The notes beneath the pieces were generated by a model. The model made no database searches. It was not told where the DNA came from and worked only from the letters and a program-made list of their open reading frames with translations. A DNA stretch of 22,744 nucleotides, from positions 1 to 22,744 of IMG/VR virus record IMGVR_UViG_3300025430_000115. The stretch is one strand, 5' to 3'. Origin of the DNA: a virus. Of the stretch, positions 19,949-22,744 are shown piece after piece. The translations under genes were made by a program, and so were the position numbers. The number at the start of each line of letters is the position of its first letter. Position 1 is the first letter of the stretch.

Positions 19949-20670
19949 TAGATAATTCTCCAGCCATTACGATAGATAAAAGTCAAACTCATATTATTAA
20001 TACCCATTATTGCAGAAGTGTCGTTGTCGATTGTGTCGCCGTTCGATGCAACCACTGTGATGTTATTTATAGCACACTGACCACTCTCATCTTTCACGAC
20101 AATCTGATATCCACTTTTCTTCAATGGTGGTAATGTGATCGTACATGTTGTAGGACAGTTAACACCGATATAATAATCATGGTTCTTTGCTGTATAGTTT
20201 GTATTAACACCGATTGCGCGAAAGGTTAGTTCATCAACAGAACCAGCCCCGCCGCCTCCCATTTGAGAGATACGCGAGGCAAACTGATGTAGATTCAGCA
20301 CTGTCTTTTTGAGTTGATCTATCTCTTTCCGCATTGCTGGCGGAATCTCTGGCGGCGCAGATTTAATAATCGTCTCAGGAACTTTTGGTTGTGGTTCAAC
20401 TGGAGTGGCAGCAGAGTTAGGTTGTGTTATTTGTCGAGTAGTCTCATTGCGCTTATCAACAAATGTCTCTACAATAACTTCAGACTTCTCTTCAATCTTC
20501 TTTGGAGCAGCAACACCAAGTAGAGCATTCTCAAACTGTTCTAATAGTTTGCGCTCTTTCTCTTTCTTTGCAGCCGCTTCTTCAATCTGCTTAAATGCAC
20601 TTTCTGAAACTTCTGGATTGCCCAGAAGTCTAGATAGATTATTCAGAAGTTTTTTCTCTTTCTCATTCAC
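19948..20670 (-). CDS. Virion protein with coiled-coil N-terminus and beta C-terminal domain (240 aa)
   Basis: Residues 1-60 are a charged helix (EEAAAKKEKERKLLEQFENA). A proline-rich linker (VEPQPKVPETIIKSAPPEIP) and a second coiled coil (RKEIDQLKKTVLNLHQFASR) follow, then a GGGGAGSVDE hinge and a beta domain of about 95 residues (YTAKNHDYYIGVNC, TITLPPLKKSGYQIVVKDES, ending FIYRNGWRII). This C-terminal domain is common in phage fibre or virion proteins. The layout suggests an elongated trimeric protein. Its stop overlaps the next gene's ATG. An exact late promoter box lies inside its 3' part. Confidence 0.75.
   Translation of the reverse strand: MNEKEKKLLNNLSRLLGNPEVSESAFKQIEEAAAKKEKERKLLEQFENALLGVAAPKKIEEKSEVIVETFVDKRNETTRQITQPNSAATPVEPQPKVPETIIKSAPPEIPPAMRKEIDQLKKTVLNLHQFASRISQMGGGGAGSVDELTFRAIGVNTNYTAKNHDYYIGVNCPTTCTITLPPLKKSGYQIVVKDESGQCAINNITVVASNGDTIDNDTSAIMGINNMSLTFIYRNGWRII
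20064..20071 (-). promoter_or_regulatory. Possible internal late promoter upstream of the 491-residue gene
   Basis: TATAAATA occurs on the minus strand inside the 240-residue gene, about 115 nt before the ATG of the next virion gene. It encodes part of AINNITVV, so it could be chance, but an exact octamer near a highly expressed late gene is worth noting. Confidence 0.4.
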
Positions 20671-20672
20671 TA

Positions 20673-21743
20673 TTAATGCCCTGAACTTCCACTTTTACCA
20701 GGTGGTAATGATTTAATAGAACCGTCTGCCATACGAATAGGAACTTTTGATGAAAACACTTTCTTGCGTTTCCCTGTGGTTCCAAGTGATACTTCGATTT
20801 CCTCTTTGACTGCCTTTTTCTTGGCTTTGCGCTTCTCATTGCTGATGGCTGAGTCAATCGTCAATGGCTGTCCGATAGTACCAGTATTTATTTCGTCTTG
20901 ATTTGGGCTTGCATCAGTTGCACCAGAGATGCCATCGAAACCCATTTCAGAAAAAAGCGATTCTTTCATCGCCTTGAATGTCTTGGCTTTCTTGTAGCCT
21001 TTAGAGTTTGCATTCTTTGCTAGTGTATAGTTCTGACCACCACTAGCAGAAGCACCTGGGTCACCAGCATTCTCTGCTCCCCAACCACCTGAAGTGCCTT
21101 CACCGCCAATGCCTTCTTCATCAACATACGCTTTCACAAGCTTCATTGCTTTGCGGCGCTTCAGTTGCTTTGTGGTATCTTTTGATTCGAGGTCTTTGTC
21201 TAGACCAATAGGCTTATCGTCTGAGCCAGCACGATCAAAAGGAATGTTGTATCGGGCACTTTCGTATGGATTTGTAGTCACGCCTGTTGTATCCCCTTGA
21301 CTCTGATTGTTACCACCAAAAGTGGCATTAAGCCCCATGATCTGCTTATCTTTGTAGTTTGGTGCTTTCTTGTACTTCTTTGGCTTCACATCTTCAAACA
21401 CCGAAAGTGGATTTTTGTCTCCAGCATTCTGTGGATTATGTGGTTTAGCTGGATTCGTTTTAGCACGAGCAGCATTAGCAAAGTTTTGTTTGTGTATCTT
21501 TAAAGCATGTTGCTGGTCTTTAAGGTGTTTTGTCACAGCATCAGCTTTAGTTGGTTGTGCACCATATGGTCGATCAGAACGAATATCTGTGCCTGTGATT
21601 TTCTTTTTAATAGAATGCTGTTGCTTAGATACTGCCATCGCAGGTTCAGAAACGCGAGGTTTGCTTTGAAATCCAGGGTTGTTACCAACTGAGCCAGTTT
21701 TGAGTACATGTGGTAACTTAGGTTTAAACACTCTTGGATCCAT
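20673..21743 (-). CDS. Basic low-complexity virion-associated protein (356 aa)
   Basis: The product is rich in Lys, Asn, Gly, Ser and Gln with little hydrophobic core. Examples are KPKKYKKAPNYKDKQIMGLN, GEGTSGGWGAENAGDPGASA and KRKAKKKAVKEEIEVS, ending LPPGKSGSSGH. It has no recognised domain, signal peptide or cysteine. This composition fits a disordered capsid-internal, scaffold or injected DNA-binding protein, which is inference. I chose the ATG at 21743 (MDPRVFKPKLPHVL), 2 nt after the stop of the nucleotidyltransferase-like gene and preceded by GAAGAAAG. An upstream ATG at 21773 lies inside that gene and has no ribosome binding site. Confidence 0.68.
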   Translation of the reverse strand: MDPRVFKPKLPHVLKTGSVGNNPGFQSKPRVSEPAMAVSKQQHSIKKKITGTDIRSDRPYGAQPTKADAVTKHLKDQQHALKIHKQNFANAARAKTNPAKPHNPQNAGDKNPLSVFEDVKPKKYKKAPNYKDKQIMGLNATFGGNNQSQGDTTGVTTNPYESARYNIPFDRAGSDDKPIGLDKDLESKDTTKQLKRRKAMKLVKAYVDEEGIGGEGTSGGWGAENAGDPGASASGGQNYTLAKNANSKGYKKAKTFKAMKESLFSEMGFDGISGATDASPNQDEINTGTIGQPLTIDSAISNEKRKAKKKAVKEEIEVSLGTTGKRKKVFSSKVPIRMADGSIKSLPPGKSGSSGH

Positions 21744-21745
21744 GA

Positions 21746-22564
21746 TTAGTACTTTCTTCTGTGAACCAAGCATCCCGTTCTGCCGCAGATATCACAGTCT
21801 TCCATGCTTTCTTTCAGACCCTTCTTGCCCTTACCAGCAGCCATGCCAGCGCGAACGTCATTATACATTTTTGTTCTTTGTTCTGGCTTCATTGCAGATG
21901 GTGCACCAGCTTCAAACTCTTTCTGGCGACCAGCACCAGCGTGCCCGCGCATGACTGATGCAGAGATACCAGCAACGCCTTCCGCGTCTGGATCGCGATC
22001 ACCAGACGAATGGATGTTGATTTTTTTGAAGTTGTAGTACCCATGTGGACCATGAACACCATTGTATTGGTCAAGTAGTCTTTGATATTCTGGAATACGA
22101 TCTGAACCAGCAACAAGATGTAGATCAGTAACACCATTCTCGTGTAGCTTTGACAAGTGATGCATTAGTGTAGGATGGTCTTTATCTGTTACAGAAGTAT
22201 TGACATCAGGAAAAGCAGCCTTAGCGTGTTCTTCTTTTTGTTCTGGTGTTAATGGGTTCTTCTTTGGATCTTGTGATCGCGTGAGAACCATTGACGATGT
22301 GCCACCATTCTTCTTTGCTGTTTTTTTCACAACATCATATGCTGCTTCATGACCAGCATGTGGTGGATTTGCACGACCCCAGAACAGTGTGTGATGCTTG
22401 CGAAACATATCAGGATCAGCAGCTTCGGTACGAAGTTGTACGTCTGGATTGATTAGAATCTGATTTGGCTGAGAACCAGTCATAGTTGCACCAGCTTGAA
22501 TAGCAGACTGTGTGCCCTTGGCAGCTTCGATTCTCTTTGTAATCTTATCGTAAAAATCGCCCAT
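21746..22564 (-). CDS. Nucleotidyltransferase-fold (cytidylyltransferase-like) protein (272 aa)
   Basis: Residues 60-75 (LFWGRANPPHAGHEAA) carry the H-x-G-H nucleotide-binding motif. VAGSDR (151-156) and ISASVMR (200-206) match the later motifs of the cytidylyl/adenylyltransferase superfamily, so the catalytic frame looks intact. The substrate cannot be read from sequence; NMN adenylyltransferase-like or phosphopantetheine or glycerol-phosphate types are possible. The C-terminus adds EDCDICGRTGCLVH with C257, C260 and C265, a possible zinc knuckle. A nucleotidyltransferase among virion genes is a recurring but unexplained feature of T4-like aquatic phages. The start lies 1 nt after the upstream stop. 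Confidence 0.85.
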   Translation of the reverse strand: MGDFYDKITKRIEAAKGTQSAIQAGATMTGSQPNQILINPDVQLRTEAADPDMFRKHHTLFWGRANPPHAGHEAAYDVVKKTAKKNGGTSSMVLTRSQDPKKNPLTPEQKEEHAKAAFPDVNTSVTDKDHPTLMHHLSKLHENGVTDLHLVAGSDRIPEYQRLLDQYNGVHGPHGYYNFKKINIHSSGDRDPDAEGVAGISASVMRGHAGAGRQKEFEAGAPSAMKPEQRTKMYNDVRAGMAAGKGKKGLKESMEDCDICGRTGCLVHRRKY

Positions 22565-22565
22565 A

Positions 22566-22744
22566 TTAACTTACCATCTTTGAGAGTTTGGGAGAATGGC
22601 GAAGAATGGCACTTCGAGCACGATTCGCTTGACTGAAGCCACCTTCACCACGATCAACGATCTTTAGCCCGTTTGAAACGAAACCTTCTGGTCCAGTTTC
22701 TTTGCCTTCAATCGCGTGCCCATATCCGCCATGTGCAGACTTGG
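22566..22744 (-). CDS. Unknown protein, C-terminal fragment
   Basis: The last 58 codons of a gene entering from the right edge are visible: KSAHGGYGHAIEGKETGPEG, then FVSNGLKIVDRGEGGFSQAN and RARSAILRHSPKLSKMVS. It ends with TAA 1 nt before the next ATG. The fragment is basic and glycine-rich. I do not recognise the family; the context suggests a virion or head-assembly protein. Confidence 0.7.
   Translation of the reverse strand, partial: KSAHGGYGHAIEGKETGPEGFVSNGLKIVDRGEGGFSQANRARSAILRHSPKLSKMVS

Overview
The window looks like part of the genome of a large tailed phage (a T4-like myovirus, probably aquatic). All supported genes lie on the minus strand, packed with TAATG or ATGA stop/start overlaps. 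Markers of the T4-like lineage are class Ia ribonucleotide reductase (NrdA/NrdB), a gp61-type primase, free-standing GIY-YIG homing endonucleases, and exact matches to the T4 late promoter box TATAAATA. The small hypothetical proteins and the asparagine/serine/threonine-rich virion proteins resemble those of cyanophage- and pelagiphage-like myoviruses. I cannot name the host.

In transcription order (high to low coordinates), positions 22744-8585 are a virion and lysis module. It holds the end of an unknown gene, a nucleotidyltransferase-fold protein, a basic low-complexity protein, three fibre or virion proteins, a superoxide dismutase-like protein, a Dps-like ferritin, a homing endonuclease, a large protein with AT-hook-like and EF-hand-like motifs, four small conserved phage proteins, an Rz/Rz1-type spanin pair and a tail-anchored coiled-coil protein. 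Positions 8584-1 are a replication and nucleotide module: primase, ThyX, small proteins, a PD-(D/E)XK-like nuclease, split NrdA, NrdB, a composite endonuclease ORF and the start of a possible acetyltransferase. A near-consensus sigma70 promoter, with its -10 box inside a perfect 10+10 bp dyad, sits exactly at the boundary and should drive the second module.

The most notable theme is gene invasion in the nucleotide module. NrdA is made as two polypeptides ending and starting in the halves of a split intein, with a GIY-YIG endonuclease gene between them (a 'fractured gene'). The cut lies between the radical cysteine and the catalytic glutamate. Just downstream of nrdB, a GIY-YIG ORF ends in a diverged second copy of the NrdB C-terminal tail. 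Just downstream of thyX, a 28-codon ORF is a diverged copy of the ThyX C-terminal tail with no endonuclease left. A much weaker third case may exist at dps. I propose that endonuclease cassettes insert at the 3' ends of essential genes while supplying a replacement tail, and that thyX shows the scar after endonuclease loss.

No stretch longer than about 300 bases lacks a gene. The two apparent gaps (2326-2437 and 6561-6811) hold small ORFs. I saw no tRNA, CRISPR array or insertion sequence.
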